From Thermomicrobiales bacterium (GTDB taxonomy: Bacteria; Chloroflexota; Chloroflexia; Thermomicrobiales; UBA6265): a DNA stretch of 64,000 nucleotides. The position numbers were made by a program, and so were the translations under genes. The notes beneath the pieces were generated by a model that saw only the letters and a program-made list of their open reading frames with translations, was not told the DNA's origin and did not search any database. The stretch is taken from positions 149,730 to 213,729 of the forward strand of contig JAUJOZ010000005.1 in the NCBI GenBank assembly GCA_030447415.1. Direction: 5' to 3'. Numbering within the stretch: position 1 is the first letter of the stretch; the number at the start of each line of letters is the position of its first letter. Positions 35,372 to 44,842 of the stretch are shown here, in pieces.

Positions 35372-37693
35372 ATGTCGTCGTTGTTCTCGACCGCCGGGCT
35401 TGCCCGGGCCAGCGCACGCCGTCCTTGGCGCACCATCGCCGCCTGGACGGCGATCCTGATCCTCGCCTTCGCCGCCATGGGCGTCCTCGGTGACTCCACC
35501 ACCACCGAAGTCGAATTCGTCAACGACCCCGAGGCCCAGAAGGGCATGGAGATCCTCGAGGCGGCGGGCCTCGGCGACGATGACCCGACGGACGAAACCG
35601 TGATCGTCCGCTCCCCCAATCTCACCGTCGACGACCCGGCCTTCCGGGCCCAGGTCGAGCGGATCACTGCCGCGCTCCGCGGCATGACGGGCGTCATCGT
35701 CCCCGAGTCGGTCACCAACTACTACGAGCTCAGCGCCAACCCGCAGACGGCCGCGGCTGCCGAAGGACTGGTGTCGCCCCAGGACCGCAAGACGACCCTC
35801 ATCCCGGCCACGCTGTCCGGCAACCTCGATGAGGCCGCCGCGAACGCGGCAACGTACCTCGCGAACCTGCAGCAGGAAGCGAGCGAGGGTTTCCAGGTCA
35901 TCTCCGTCGGCTACGTCAGCATCGGCGAGGAGTCCAACCTCACCGCCGAGGAGGACCTGCTGCAGGGCGAGATGATCGGCGTCTCGGCCGCCCTGATCAT
36001 TCTCGTGGTGGTCTTCGGCGCCCTGGTGGCAGCGGGCGTGCCGATCATCCTCGCGGTTGTCTCCATCCTGATTTCCTTCGGTGTCACCGCCGTCCTCGGA
36101 CGGATCTGGGAACTCTCCTTCTTCATCACGAACATGATCACGATGATCGGCCTGGCGGTCGGCATCGACTACGCGCTCTTCGTCGTCGAGCGCTACCGCG
36201 AGGAGCGCCGCCGTGGCCGCGCCAAGCGCGACGCCATTACCGTTGCCGGCGGTACCGCGAGCAAGGCGGTAGCCTTCTCCGGCTCGACCGTTGTCCTCGC
36301 CCTGATGGGCATGTTCCTGATCCCGGCCTCGATCTTCCGCGCCCTCGCCGCGGGAGCGATCATCGTGGTCGTGATCGCGGTCCTCGCTACCCTCACCCTC
36401 ATCCCGGCCGTCCTCGGCCTCCTCGGCGACCGCATCGACTGGCCACGCCGGCGCAACTACGACGCGCTAGCGCGCACCCACTCGACCGCCCACGGACATG
36501 ACCTGGACGCGGTCCATGCTGGCTTCTGGGGCCGCGTCACCAGGGTGGTCATGGCCCGCCCGGTCATCAGCGCGGTGGCCGCGGTTGCCCTCCTTGTCGC
36601 CGCCGCGATTCCCTACTTCGACATCAACGACGGGTTTGCCGGCGTCGAGAGCATGCCCCCCAGCGACGTTCGAACCGGCTTTGAGATTCTCAACGACGAG
36701 TTCTCCGCCGGCCGCCTGGCCCCCGTTCAGTTCGCGATCGAAGGACCGCGCGACCAGGTCCAGCCGGGCATTGACACGCTGGCCGCTGCCCTCGCGGCGG
36801 AGACGTTCCAGGACGGCGGTGAGACCAGGTCAGCCTTCCTGCCCCTGGCCGGGTCGGACTGGGTGCGCTGGAACGCCGACGGGACGGTGGCGATGGTCGA
36901 GGCGACGCTCAACATGCCCGCCAATGACGCCAGGGCCTACGCCACCATCGACCGGCTGCGCGACGAGGTGGTGCCGGCCGCCTTCGCCACGACGCCGGCC
37001 GAGGTCTATGTCAGCGGCGAGACGGCGTTCAACGGCGATTTCTTCGATCTGGTCCAGGACTACACTCCCATCGTGCTGGCCTTCGTCCTTGGCCTCAGCT
37101 TCCTGCTGCTGCTGCTCGCCTTCCGCTCGGTGGTGATCGCGGCGAAGGCGATCGCGATGAACCTGCTCTCGGTCGGCGCGGCCTACGGTCTCATTGTGCT
37201 GGTCTTCCAGAAGGGCGTCGGGGCCGACCTGCTCGGCTTCCAGCAGACGCCGACGATCGAGGCCTGGCTGCCGATCTTCCTCTTCTGCGTGCTGTTCGGC
37301 CTGAGCATGGACTACCACGTCTTCCTGCTGAGCCGGATCAAGGAGCACTACGACCAGACCCATAACAACACCGAGTCGGTCGCGGTGGGCCTCCACGCGA
37401 CGGCGAAGATCATCACCGGGGCGGCGCTGATCATGGTGGCGGTCTTCTCCGGGTTCGCCATGGGCCGCCTGGTGATGCTCCAGCAGATGGGCTTCGGTCT
37501 TGGAGTGGCCGTCTTGCTGGATGCCACCATCGTGCGCTCGATCCTCGTTCCGTCGGCGATGGCCCTCCTCGGCGACCGCAACTGGTACCTGCCCTCCTGG
37601 CTGAGCTGGCTGCCCGACCTCCGGGTGGAGGGTGCTCCCGCGCCGACTCCCGCAGTCACCCCGCCGGTTGTTCCCGAAGGGGCGGCAGACTAG
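35372..37693 (+). CDS. MMPL/RND-family membrane transporter
   Basis: A 773-residue inner-membrane transporter from ATG 35372 (AAGGAGG upstream). Typical RND-like duplication: TM1 (AAWTAILILAFAAMGVLG), an extracellular loop domain, a six-helix block with GLAVGIDYALFVVERYREE (functional Asp), a second loop, and a second block with FGLSMDYHVFLLSRIKEHYD (Asp). The C-terminal tail is Pro-rich (PAPTPAVTPPVVPE). MMPL proteins export lipids, siderophores or hydrophobic drugs using proton flow. There is no membrane-fusion partner nearby, as is normal for this group. A terminator hairpin follows. The substrate is unknown. Confidence 0.92.
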   Translation: MSSLFSTAGLARASARRPWRTIAAWTAILILAFAAMGVLGDSTTTEVEFVNDPEAQKGMEILEAAGLGDDDPTDETVIVRSPNLTVDDPAFRAQVERITAALRGMTGVIVPESVTNYYELSANPQTAAAAEGLVSPQDRKTTLIPATLSGNLDEAAANAATYLANLQQEASEGFQVISVGYVSIGEESNLTAEEDLLQGEMIGVSAALIILVVVFGALVAAGVPIILAVVSILISFGVTAVLGRIWELSFFITNMITMIGLAVGIDYALFVVERYREERRRGRAKRDAITVAGGTASKAVAFSGSTVVLALMGMFLIPASIFRALAAGAIIVVVIAVLATLTLIPAVLGLLGDRIDWPRRRNYDALARTHSTAHGHDLDAVHAGFWGRVTRVVMARPVISAVAAVALLVAAAIPYFDINDGFAGVESMPPSDVRTGFEILNDEFSAGRLAPVQFAIEGPRDQVQPGIDTLAAALAAETFQDGGETRSAFLPLAGSDWVRWNADGTVAMVEATLNMPANDARAYATIDRLRDEVVPAAFATTPAEVYVSGETAFNGDFFDLVQDYTPIVLAFVLGLSFLLLLLAFRSVVIAAKAIAMNLLSVGAAYGLIVLVFQKGVGADLLGFQQTPTIEAWLPIFLFCVLFGLSMDYHVFLLSRIKEHYDQTHNNTESVAVGLHATAKIITGAALIMVAVFSGFAMGRLVMLQQMGFGLGVAVLLDATIVRSILVPSAMALLGDRNWYLPSWLSWLPDLRVEGAPAPTPAVTPPVVPEGAAD

Positions 37694-37713
37694 CAAACAG
37701 CGCGAGTTTCGAT

Positions 37714-37751
37714 CCGAGCCCCTTTGCCCGACTCTGGGCGAGGGGGCTCGG
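37714..37751. terminator. Stem-loop after the MMPL gene
   Basis: CCGAGCCCC (37714-37722) pairs with GGGGCTCGG (37743-37751), with inner GCCC/GGGC pairing. It lies 21 bp after the stop. GTCTTCG follows, a weak U-rich tail. Confidence 0.6.
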
Positions 37752-37839
37752 GTCTTCGCGCTGTCTTGGAATCACTACTGCGACTGCGACAAAACCGTAG
37801 CCCGCGCAACCCGTCCGCCGCCTCCCGTGTGAGCCATCA

Positions 37840-37972
37840 GAAGGTCCGGACGGTGTGTCGGGATTGGGAACCGGCGAAGGTTGGGGCGTAGGCTCCGGGT
37901 GCGAGCCGAGTCCTGTCTAACCCGGAGGAGTGGGAGATGGTGGGAGCGGTCGGCGCGCAGCGTGCCGGGCAT
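37840..37972 (-). pseudogene. Relic D of a giant LuxR-type regulator (N-terminus)
   Basis: From ATG 37972 the frame reads MPGTLRADRSHHLPL, matching the MSGTSPSDR and MPGTPLPDT starts of regulators B and C. A short stretch with SGLDRTRLAPG (compare [10 protein letters not shown]) follows and then similarity stops: the rest of the gene is gone. The promoter, operator and divergent HTH of the module are still visible upstream (38023-38367). Confidence 0.45.
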
Positions 37973-38022
37973 GGCCATGGCTTGGTCCATCGGCGGCAAG
38001 CGGGGAAGGCAGGTCGGCCCGG

Positions 38023-38051
38023 ATGATGCCGGGCCGAGCGGCCGACGCCAA
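38023..38051 (-). promoter_or_regulatory. Regulator-type promoter D (TTGGCG-17-CATCAT)
   Basis: On the minus strand, TTGGCG (38051-38046), a 17-bp spacer ending CGG and CATCAT (38028-38023). It is 17/17 in spacing with promoters A, B and C, with one -35 mismatch. Confidence 0.55.
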
Positions 38052-38079
38052 CCGCTCGGTGCGCCGGCGGTCCCACACT

Positions 38080-38111
38080 GAACGTCCGTGACCCCGTCGC
38101 CACGGCCGTTC
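38080..38111. promoter_or_regulatory. Inverted repeat / operator D
   Basis: Left arm GAACGTCCGTGAC (38080-38092), 6-bp spacer, right arm GCCACGGCCGTTC (38099-38111). Two mismatches. It lies 28 bp beyond the -35. Confidence 0.55.
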
Positions 38112-38367
38112 CTGATGGGGAGAAGCGATGGGGAGCGGACAGGCGCATGCGTTGCTTGCCCTCCGGCACTTTCGTCATCGCCGACGCTCCGCCTCGTCGC
38201 CTGGGCGGCCTGTCCAAGCGCCTGGTCCCAAACGCCGCAGCGGCGGAAGCGCTCGCCTGAGCATGGAGGCCGCGACCCGCGCCCTCGCCGCCACTAGGCG
38301 CGTCCGCGACCTAGCAGTCGGCGTCGGCGTCGAGTAGGAGATGATTCGAACGTTCCTGCACCGCTAG
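38112..38367 (+). pseudogene. Relic D of the small HTH protein
   Basis: Near 38262-38367 the frame reads RLSMEAATRALAATRRVRDLAVGVGVE, a stop, then EMIRTFLHR and a TAG. Aligned to copies B and C this is the HTH core with GVSHETxRxxxR changed to GVE-stop-EMIRTFLHR. The N-terminal part has other stops in the likely frame. It is clearly dead but in the same position and orientation relative to promoter and operator as in the intact modules. Confidence 0.5.
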
Positions 38368-38801
38368 GTGGGCATCCCTAAAGGCCGCACCGCCGCGCTT
38401 GCTGCGGAGTGAGCGGGTCGGACTCCGGCGTCGCCGCGTCGACGGTGGGTGTGGACGACGGGCGCTAACTTTCCTAAACAGCCCCGGTGGGTAGGGAGCG
38501 AGCGAGACACAAGCTAGCTGGGCCACCGGGCCCGGTCGTTGCATCCGCGTCCATGCCAGCTTATCGATCGTGCTCCAGCATTCCGCTCCATGGGTGTGGA
38601 GCCAGCCCGACAGTGTCACCCCGCACGGTTCAAGAGCATGGCGACGGGCGTCGTGAGCACTGCTCGACGCTGGAAGACGGCTGTGTTGCTGAGAATTAGC
38701 GAGACCGCTCCGGACAGACGGCGGCATGATGGACTAATCCCAACGACGTCAGCCACCGGCGGTGGTACCAGGTGGGCATTCCGACAGGTCGTCCGGAAAA
38801 A
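38368..38801. other. 434-bp region without a recognisable gene
   Basis: Overlapping frames exist on both strands but have no family resemblance. It lies between relic D and the 3' end of the AstE-like gene. Confidence 0.35.
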
Positions 38802-39770
38802 TCAGGAGGCGAGATAGGCGACCTTATCCCCCGTCGCGACGGCCTGGTTAGCTTGGATCGGATAGGCGATCACGATGCCGTCCTGGGGGGCTCGGATACA
38901 CTCGAGCTCCTCGCCCCAGAAGTCGCGGAGGATGGCCAGCGGCTCGCCCTCAGCAACCCAATCCCCGCACTCCCTGGTGAAGTAGTAGATCCCGCCCTTC
39001 GTGGCGCTGATCGACCGGTAGGTAAGAACCTGGTCGAACGCCCCGGGGACGACGACAGGCTCGGGATCCCCGTCAAGCATGCCCACGTGCCGGAGCACAT
39101 TGAGGACGCCAGTCACGCCAGTGCGAACGGAGACGGGCTCCAGCCGCCGGGAGAAGACGAACTCCGGCGTAATCGTCGGCTTGCCCTGCGCCAGACAGTA
39201 TCCGGACAGCGTGCCGACGTAGTTCGTGTTCGCGTTCACGACCGGGTAGCCGAACGCCCGCGCCATCGCCAGCGATTGCTCTCGAACGGAGGACGAGCCC
39301 TCCTCGCCGATGATCGTGAAGTGCAGCGAGGGCGGGTTACAGGAGTGGCAGTCGATGACAAAATCCGCCGGGTTAAGCAGCTTACGCGTGACGACGCGGG
39401 CGACCTGGAAGGAGAGGGTGCTGCCGGCTGTCCCGGGAAACACTCGGTTCATGTCCTGAGCGTCCTGCGGGGTGAACCGGCTCGAGGCGAGGAACGCCCA
39501 GGGGTTGAGCTGCGGTGCGAGCACCACCGTCCCGGACAACTGCGCGGGGTCGAGCCGTTCCCGGAGCAACCGGCGGCAGATGTCGATGGTGGCGATCTCG
39601 ATCCCGTGAAGTCCGCCCTCGACAAGGAGCGTTGGTCCAGGCTCACGGCCGCGCACGATGGCGAGCGGGATCGCGACCTCGCGGGCGTCCATGCCGGTGG
39701 CGACCGGGAGCTCCCCAGTCGCGGCCTCGCCGGGGGCGACGGAGACGGTCCCGAGCGCGAGCGAAGTCAT
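38802..39770 (-). CDS. Succinylglutamate desuccinylase/aspartoacylase (AstE/AspA)-family zinc hydrolase
   Basis: A 322-residue M14-like deacylase from ATG 39770 (AAGGAGG, 6-base spacing). The zinc-binding motif GGLHGIEIA (His, Glu) is near residue 53 and the second His lies in FVIDCHSCNPP near 140; the C-terminal part (ISATKGGIYYFTRECGDWVAEGEPLA) is the lipoyl-like beta domain common to the family. These enzymes remove acyl groups from N-acyl amino acids or related amides. It is directly downstream of, and 10 bp from, an amidohydrolase relic on the same strand, suggesting a former two-gene amide-degrading operon. The substrate is unknown. Confidence 0.87.
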   Translation of the reverse strand: MTSLALGTVSVAPGEAATGELPVATGMDAREVAIPLAIVRGREPGPTLLVEGGLHGIEIATIDICRRLLRERLDPAQLSGTVVLAPQLNPWAFLASSRFTPQDAQDMNRVFPGTAGSTLSFQVARVVTRKLLNPADFVIDCHSCNPPSLHFTIIGEEGSSSVREQSLAMARAFGYPVVNANTNYVGTLSGYCLAQGKPTITPEFVFSRRLEPVSVRTGVTGVLNVLRHVGMLDGDPEPVVVPGAFDQVLTYRSISATKGGIYYFTRECGDWVAEGEPLAILRDFWGEELECIRAPQDGIVIAYPIQANQAVATGDKVAYLAS

Positions 39771-39780
39771 CGCTGCCTCC

Positions 39781-40531
39781 TTAGATAAGGGGACGAACGA
39801 CCTCGTCATCTTTCATCAAGAACGATACCCGCCTCAGGATGCAGACATCGCGGAGCGGGTCACCGTCCACGGCGATGACGTCCGCGAGCTGCCCCTCCGC
39901 GACCATGCCGAGATCCCCGTCGCAGCCCGGTGGCTCAGCGCCTCGCACGGTGAGGGCCCGGAGGGCCTCGACCGGGGACCAGCCTCCGTCGACCAGTGCC
40001 TCGACCTCCATGTCCATCCGGGCGTGGTTGGTGTCGTTGATGACCGCCATCCGAGCGCCGTGCTGGTTGGCCCATCGGCGCCCCCTGTGCCGGTGAGCTC
40101 GTCCCGCTTGCACCTTGGGCCGATAGTAGTGATGTGCATCGGGGAGCTCGACCTCGACCTGATCGACTCCGTCAGTGTTGACGAGCCGGGTGCCATGGTC
40201 GGCCACCAGACAAACGTCCTCCTCGGTGAAGAGCGCCCCGAGCTCGGAGGAAGGGGGCTCGGTGACCCGTCCGCATGGTCGCTTGCCTGCTGGTCATCAG
40301 TCGATGGCCGGGGATGAGGCACGCTTCGATCGCCTACTTCACCTCGGCGTCGAGACAATTTGTCCCCCCGCCGCCGCGGACGGTCGCGATTATGCGCTCA
40401 AGGATCGGCGTCGCGTTAGCCAACACGTTGACCACGAGCCAGGCATACCGCTCGGCGCACTCGGCCGCCTCGTCGCCCACGCCCGGGGTGTCCCATGGGC
40501 TGCTCAACTCACTGTGGGGCCGTGTCAGCAC
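39781..40531 (-). pseudogene. Amidohydrolase (imidazolonepropionase-like) relic
   Basis: The C-terminal ~75 residues are well preserved: DMEVEALVDGGWSPVEALRALTV, LGMVAEGQLADVIAVDGDPLRD and FLMKDDEVVRPL, the standard ending of metal-dependent amidohydrolases. Upstream, in shifted frames, are ADHGTRLVNTDG, AIEACLIPGHRLMTS (matching the family's AIEAGLIPGPRL) and ATVRGGGGTNCLDAEV. The metal-binding HxH at the N-terminus is not found, and large internal segments are missing (total ~250 codons against ~420 usual). This is genuine decay with deletions, unlike the single-base breaks elsewhere. Confidence 0.7.
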
Positions 40532-40628
40532 TGTACCGTCTGGTCGGCACCCGGCTCGACGAGGCAGGAAGATGCTGATCCGACGGGCTGAACTTCAAGA
40601 TCGGCATCCTGGTGGAGCCAGCCAACTG

Positions 40629-40658
40629 TAGACTCATTAGGGTTCCTGCGTGTACTAT
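40629..40658 (+). promoter_or_regulatory. Candidate promoter for the second peptide ABC operon
   Basis: TAGACT (40629-40634), an 18-bp spacer and TACTAT (40653-40658), 146 bp before the solute-binding protein start. Confidence 0.4.
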
Positions 40659-40804
40659 CCTCCGTCCCTGTTGCGACCCAGCGAACTCCGGCGGTTGGGA
40701 CGAGGTCTAAAGGGAGTTCAAGGCGCCAGGGGACAAGGCCAACGACGGAGTTGGCTCCTTGATCGTGGTTTCGGATCAGCGATAGCGATAAAGGAGCGCG
40801 CGCG

Positions 40805-42544
40805 ATGGCACCTGAGGACGAGCGGGTCCGGAGACTGATCGACGACTTCCGGATGGGGCGCGTGAGCCGGCGGACGCTAGGGCGCCGCGCGGCGGGGCTC
40901 GGGCTCTCCGTCCCGGCGGTGCGAGCGCTGGCCGGGTCGACCATGGGGGTGACGGCCGGGGTAATGCCGGCGCTGGCGTCCCGGGCAAGTGCGCACGGCG
41001 CCCAGGAGGGCCGAGGTGGCGTCATCAACGTTGCCCAGACAGGGGGTGACCCCGGGGTTGCCAATCCGATCCTAGTCGGCGGGACAGACAACTACCCGTG
41101 GTGGTGGGCGTTCGAGCGCCTCGTCAAGTACGACGACGCCGGCACGCCGATCCCCGATCTGGCCGACTCCTGGGAGTACAACCCCGACGGCACCCAGCTC
41201 ACCTTTAAGCTGGCGCCTAACGCAACATGGCACGACGGTGAGCCCGTGACCAGTGCCGACGTCGTCTTTACCTTCGACAAGGTTAAGGACGAGAAAACCA
41301 AGACCGACGTCCGTTCCAACCTCCAGGTCGCCGGCGAATGGGTGACGTGGGAGGCGCCGGACCCGCAGACGGTGGTCCTGACGACCAAGGAGCCGTTTGC
41401 CCCCTTCCTCTTCGCCCTCTCCCAGATCGGCATCATCCCTCAGCACGTCCTTGAGAACTCGCCCGACATCAACACCGACCCCTTCAACATGAAGCCGATC
41501 GGCTCGGGTCCGTACAAGGTGGTCGAGTGGGAGCAGGATCAGTTCACCCGCTACGAGCGGTTCGACGGGTACCACCGGGGGCCAGCCGCCGCGGACGGGC
41601 TCAACGAGGTCTTCTTCGAGGACGCCGCCCCGGCGCTGGCGGCGATGGAAGCTGGCGAGATCGACATTTCCTTCACCCCACCTGAGTCCCAGGCGCCGTA
41701 CGAGGACAACCCCGACTTTGTCCTCCATCGCTACGTCTACTTCACGCCGATCAGCCTCAGCTTCAACATGAAGCACCCGATCCTGCAGGATATCCGCATC
41801 CGGCAGGCGTTCCGCTACGCGATCGACAAGGACTCGCTGGCGGAGACGTTGACCAAGGGGCGCAACACCCGCGCCGATAATCAGTACTCGGACACCGGTC
41901 CGCTCGATCGGTACAACAACTACTCACTGCCCAAGGACGAGTTCAACGTCGAGCAAGCGAACGCGCTGCTCGACGAGGCCGGCTGGGTGCGAGGCGACGA
42001 CGGCGTTCGCGAGAAGGACGGGCAGCGCCTCTCCTTCCCGATGCTCACGTACTCGGGGTTTGAGGAGTACAAGAACGGACTGGAGATCCTGCAGCAGATG
42101 CTCGGCGAGCTGGGCGTCGAGATCAGCCCGGAGGTCATCGACTACGACGCGCTCTCGGAGCGGTGGTCTGACCCGAACGACGACCCGAACGCCCGACCGC
42201 TGACGCTCGAAGAGTACCCGCACCCGTTCGAGCAGGACCCGGATGTCCACGACGAGCTCCACTCGCGGAGCTTCCCGCCCGCCGGCAACAATTACAACTA
42301 CTTCAAGGACGAGGAGATCGACCGGCTGATCGACGAGGGGCGCAAGGAAACCGACGACGAGAAGCGGATCGCCATCTACCACCAGCTCGACGCGCGTCGT
42401 AAGGAGATCATCCCCGCGATCCCGCTCTACCTGGCGACCGACGGCTGGGTCTTCAGCCGAAAGGTGGGCGGCGTGCCGGAGGAGACCCCGAGCAGCCGCT
42501 GGTTCCTCCGCTGCTGCGCCGACAAGATGTTCAAGACGGAGTAA
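40805..42544 (+). CDS. ABC transporter solute-binding protein, family 5
   Basis: A 579-residue binding protein for peptides or related compounds. The N-terminus carries a cytoplasmic stretch then a twin-arginine signal (VSRRTLGRRAAGLGLSVP). Family landmarks are LADSWEYNPDGTQLTFKL, WHDGEPVTSADVVFTFD, PIGSGPYKVVEWEQDQF and LSFNMKHPILQDIRIRQAFRYAIDK. AAAGGAG precedes the ATG. It heads a complete operon (SBP, permease, permease, fused double ATPase). It converges on hyuB-hyuA, whose products act on cyclic amides, so uptake of hydantoin- or oxoproline-like compounds is possible but only inferred from position. Confidence 0.93.
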   Translation: MAPEDERVRRLIDDFRMGRVSRRTLGRRAAGLGLSVPAVRALAGSTMGVTAGVMPALASRASAHGAQEGRGGVINVAQTGGDPGVANPILVGGTDNYPWWWAFERLVKYDDAGTPIPDLADSWEYNPDGTQLTFKLAPNATWHDGEPVTSADVVFTFDKVKDEKTKTDVRSNLQVAGEWVTWEAPDPQTVVLTTKEPFAPFLFALSQIGIIPQHVLENSPDINTDPFNMKPIGSGPYKVVEWEQDQFTRYERFDGYHRGPAAADGLNEVFFEDAAPALAAMEAGEIDISFTPPESQAPYEDNPDFVLHRYVYFTPISLSFNMKHPILQDIRIRQAFRYAIDKDSLAETLTKGRNTRADNQYSDTGPLDRYNNYSLPKDEFNVEQANALLDEAGWVRGDDGVREKDGQRLSFPMLTYSGFEEYKNGLEILQQMLGELGVEISPEVIDYDALSERWSDPNDDPNARPLTLEEYPHPFEQDPDVHDELHSRSFPPAGNNYNYFKDEEIDRLIDEGRKETDDEKRIAIYHQLDARRKEIIPAIPLYLATDGWVFSRKVGGVPEETPSSRWFLRCCADKMFKTE

Positions 42545-42554
42545 TGACGTCGGC

Positions 42555-42614
42555 GGGTGGCAGGTCGTGGCGTTCGACGCCTGATACCTAACATGGCCCC
42601 GGAACCTGCCACCC
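42555..42614. repeat. Inverted repeat between SBP and permease genes
   Basis: GGGTGGCAGGT (42555-42565) pairs exactly with ACCTGCCACCC (42604-42614), enclosing a second hairpin (GGCGT/ACGCC at 42569-42581). A structured RNA here could protect the SBP transcript or limit read-through to the permeases. Confidence 0.55.
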
Positions 42615-42642
42615 GTCCCTCTCAACCTCGCATGGAGCGCCG

Positions 42643-43623
42643 ATGACGGCCTACATCCTCCGCCGTCTCCTCTGGGTGATCCCGGTTCTCCTCGGGGTCT
42701 CGATCATCACGTTCACCATGCTCAAGAACGTCCCGGGCGATCCGGTGGCGCAGATGGTGGCGAGCGGGCGGAGCGGTGGTGTCCGGGCGAGCCAAGCTGA
42801 ACGCGAGCGCCTGGCGGAGCAGTACGGGCTGAACGAGCCGATCTACGTCCAGTATTGGGACTGGCTGCGCGAGGTCGGCACCGGCAATCTCGGAACCTCC
42901 TTCGAGAGCAACCAGCCGGTGCGCGACCTGATCCTGGATCGGCTACCGAATACCCTCAAGCTGGCGGGTATTTCCCTCGTCCTCACGCTACTGATCGCCC
43001 TGCCGCTCGGCATCATCTCCGCCGTTCGGCAGAACACCGCCGCCGACTACGGGCTGACGCTGTTCTCCTTCGTCGGCATCTCGATCCCCTCGTTCTGGCT
43101 GGCGCTGATGATCCTTTACTTCTTCGGCGTCACCCTCCACTGGTTCCCGACCCGGGGGATGCGATCCATCATGGTCGAGCCGGGGGCCTGGAACGGCTTC
43201 GTCGACGGCGTCCAACACTACGTCCTGCCGGTCATTGCCGTGACGATGATCGGCCTGGCCGGCTATGTTCGCTACCAGCGGGCGGCGATGTTGGAAGTGA
43301 TCGGCCAGGATTACATCCGGACGGCGCGGGCAAAGGGGGTGCCGGAACGGACGGTCATCCTCAAGCACGCTTGGCGCAATGCCCTCATCCCGATCATCAC
43401 CCTGCTGGGATACGTCCTGGTGATCCTCGTCGAGGGCTCGGTGGTCGTTGAGTACGTCTTCACGTGGCCGGGGATGGGCCTGCTGGCGGTTGACGCCCTG
43501 AGCAACCACGATTATCCGGTGGTGATGGGGGTGGTGCTCCTGTCCTCACTCATGATCGTCTTTGGCTCGCTCCTGTCCGACATCCTTTACGCCGTCGTCG
43601 ATCCCCGGGTGAGGTACGACTGA
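42643..43623 (+). CDS. ABC transporter permease, DppB/OppB type
   Basis: A 326-residue inner-membrane permease. It starts MTAYILRRLLWVIPVLLGVSIITFTML with KNVPGDPV, the DppB signature. Six membrane segments are visible. The ATPase-contact loop is around DYIRTARAKGVPERTVILKH, and the end reads LLSDILYAVVDPRVRYD. It is the second gene of the operon, 98 bp after the SBP with a hairpin between. Confidence 0.93.
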   Translation: MTAYILRRLLWVIPVLLGVSIITFTMLKNVPGDPVAQMVASGRSGGVRASQAERERLAEQYGLNEPIYVQYWDWLREVGTGNLGTSFESNQPVRDLILDRLPNTLKLAGISLVLTLLIALPLGIISAVRQNTAADYGLTLFSFVGISIPSFWLALMILYFFGVTLHWFPTRGMRSIMVEPGAWNGFVDGVQHYVLPVIAVTMIGLAGYVRYQRAAMLEVIGQDYIRTARAKGVPERTVILKHAWRNALIPIITLLGYVLVILVEGSVVVEYVFTWPGMGLLAVDALSNHDYPVVMGVVLLSSLMIVFGSLLSDILYAVVDPRVRYD

Positions 43624-43707
43624 GCGATCAATTGTCCATCATCAGCTCCGGTTGGTCGCTTCCGTGGGCGGCTCAGGAGGGACGAGCAATGGCCGGGGCG
43701 GCGGGTG

Positions 43708-43750
43708 CTGAGATTGAGGACTGATCACTGATCACTGAGGACTGAGGGCT
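43708..43750 (+). repeat. Tandem heptamer CTGANNN repeat abutting a start codon
   Basis: About six units (CTGAGAT, a 6-base TGAGGA, CTGATCA twice, CTGAGGA, CTGAGGG) end two bases before the permease ATG at 43751. The last GAGG units offer the only Shine-Dalgarno-like sequence. The same heptamer type occurs before the ATPase gene at 44843. Confidence 0.7.
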
Positions 43751-44707
43751 ATGCAACAGATCGGCCTCGCCTCCGAGGCGGTCGAGCTCACGGGGATGAC
43801 CGGGGTGCCGGATCTGGCCGGGGAGGCCGGGCTTGGCCGGCCCCGGGGGCAGCTGGCGCTGACGTGGCGCCGCTTCCGGCGTCACAAGCTCGCGGTTGTG
43901 GGCCTGGTGATCCTAATCGTGATGTTCGGGGCGGCGGCTTTCGCCCCGGTCGTCGCGCCGTACGATCCGAATAAGCAGGATCGAGCGCTGGCCCGTTTCG
44001 GTGAGCCGGCAGCGCCGAGCTGGGCCCATCCTTTCGGCAGCGACAACCTCGGGCGCGACTATCTGTCCCGCACCATCTACGGCGCCCGCGTCTCGCTTGT
44101 CGTCGGCTTCCTCTCGACGGGGGTCGCCATCGTCGTCGGCACGGTGCTCGGCGCGGTCGCCGGCTACGCCGGGCGCTGGACCGACGTGATCGTGATGCGC
44201 TTCGCCGACGTTCTGCTGGCCTTTCCGCCGCTCCTTTTCCTCATGGCCGCACTCTCGACCTTTGAGTCGCGTGGCGTGCTCGTCCTCTCCATCGTCATTG
44301 GCATCATCGGGTGGATGACGGTGGCGCGGCTGGTCCGGGGCGAGTTCTTGACGCTGCGGACGCGGGAGTACACCGAGGCGGCGCGCGCGGTGGGAGCATC
44401 TGCCCCAAGCATCATCTTCCGCGAGTTGCTGCCGAACGCGATGGGGCCGCTCATCGTCGCCGCTACGCTGGCCATCCCCGGCGCGATCCTCGAGGAGAGC
44501 ACGCTCTCCTTCCTCGGCTTCGGCATCCAGCCCCCCACGGCCAGTTGGGGCAGCATGCTGACCCGCGCCTTCCAGGAGATGCGCGACTCCGGCGCCTGGT
44601 GGATCGGGGTTTTTCCCGGGGCGATGATCGCGCTGACCGTGCTGTCCTTCAACTTTCTCGGCGACGGGCTTCGCGACGCGCTCGACCCGCGGTCCCGCAC
44701 AGGATGA
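43751..44707 (+). CDS. ABC transporter permease, DppC/OppC type
   Basis: A 318-residue permease. A ~45-residue cytoplasmic N-terminus leads to the first helix (HKLAVVGLVILIVMFGAAAFA), then the subfamily block HPFGSDNLGRDYLSRTIYGAR. The ATPase-contact loop is around EYTEAARAVGASAPSIIFRE, and the C-terminus FNFLGDGLRDALDPRSR is characteristic. A heptamer repeat sits directly upstream of its ATG. Confidence 0.93.
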   Translation: MQQIGLASEAVELTGMTGVPDLAGEAGLGRPRGQLALTWRRFRRHKLAVVGLVILIVMFGAAAFAPVVAPYDPNKQDRALARFGEPAAPSWAHPFGSDNLGRDYLSRTIYGARVSLVVGFLSTGVAIVVGTVLGAVAGYAGRWTDVIVMRFADVLLAFPPLLFLMAALSTFESRGVLVLSIVIGIIGWMTVARLVRGEFLTLRTREYTEAARAVGASAPSIIFRELLPNAMGPLIVAATLAIPGAILEESTLSFLGFGIQPPTASWGSMLTRAFQEMRDSGAWWIGVFPGAMIALTVLSFNFLGDGLRDALDPRSRTG

Positions 44708-44842
44708 CCCGGCGCGACGAGACGGCCAGGGATCAAACTAGGAAGTGGTCGCGGACGGGGGAGAACGGCTCGCTGACACCCGGCGCCCGATCTGCCGGCG
44801 ACCCGTCCATCGACCGCGACGCCCTCGGTTGCTCGCGCACGG

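Noticed and set aside
34216..35718. 500-codon minus-strand open frame across the regulator B upstream region and MMPL start
   Set aside because: It overlaps two better genes, has no family similarity or ribosome site, and has shadow-frame composition.
43708..43750. Heptamer array as a CRISPR leader or origin iterons
   Set aside because: Units are too short, lie inside an operon at a start codon, and no dnaA, rep or cas gene is near.
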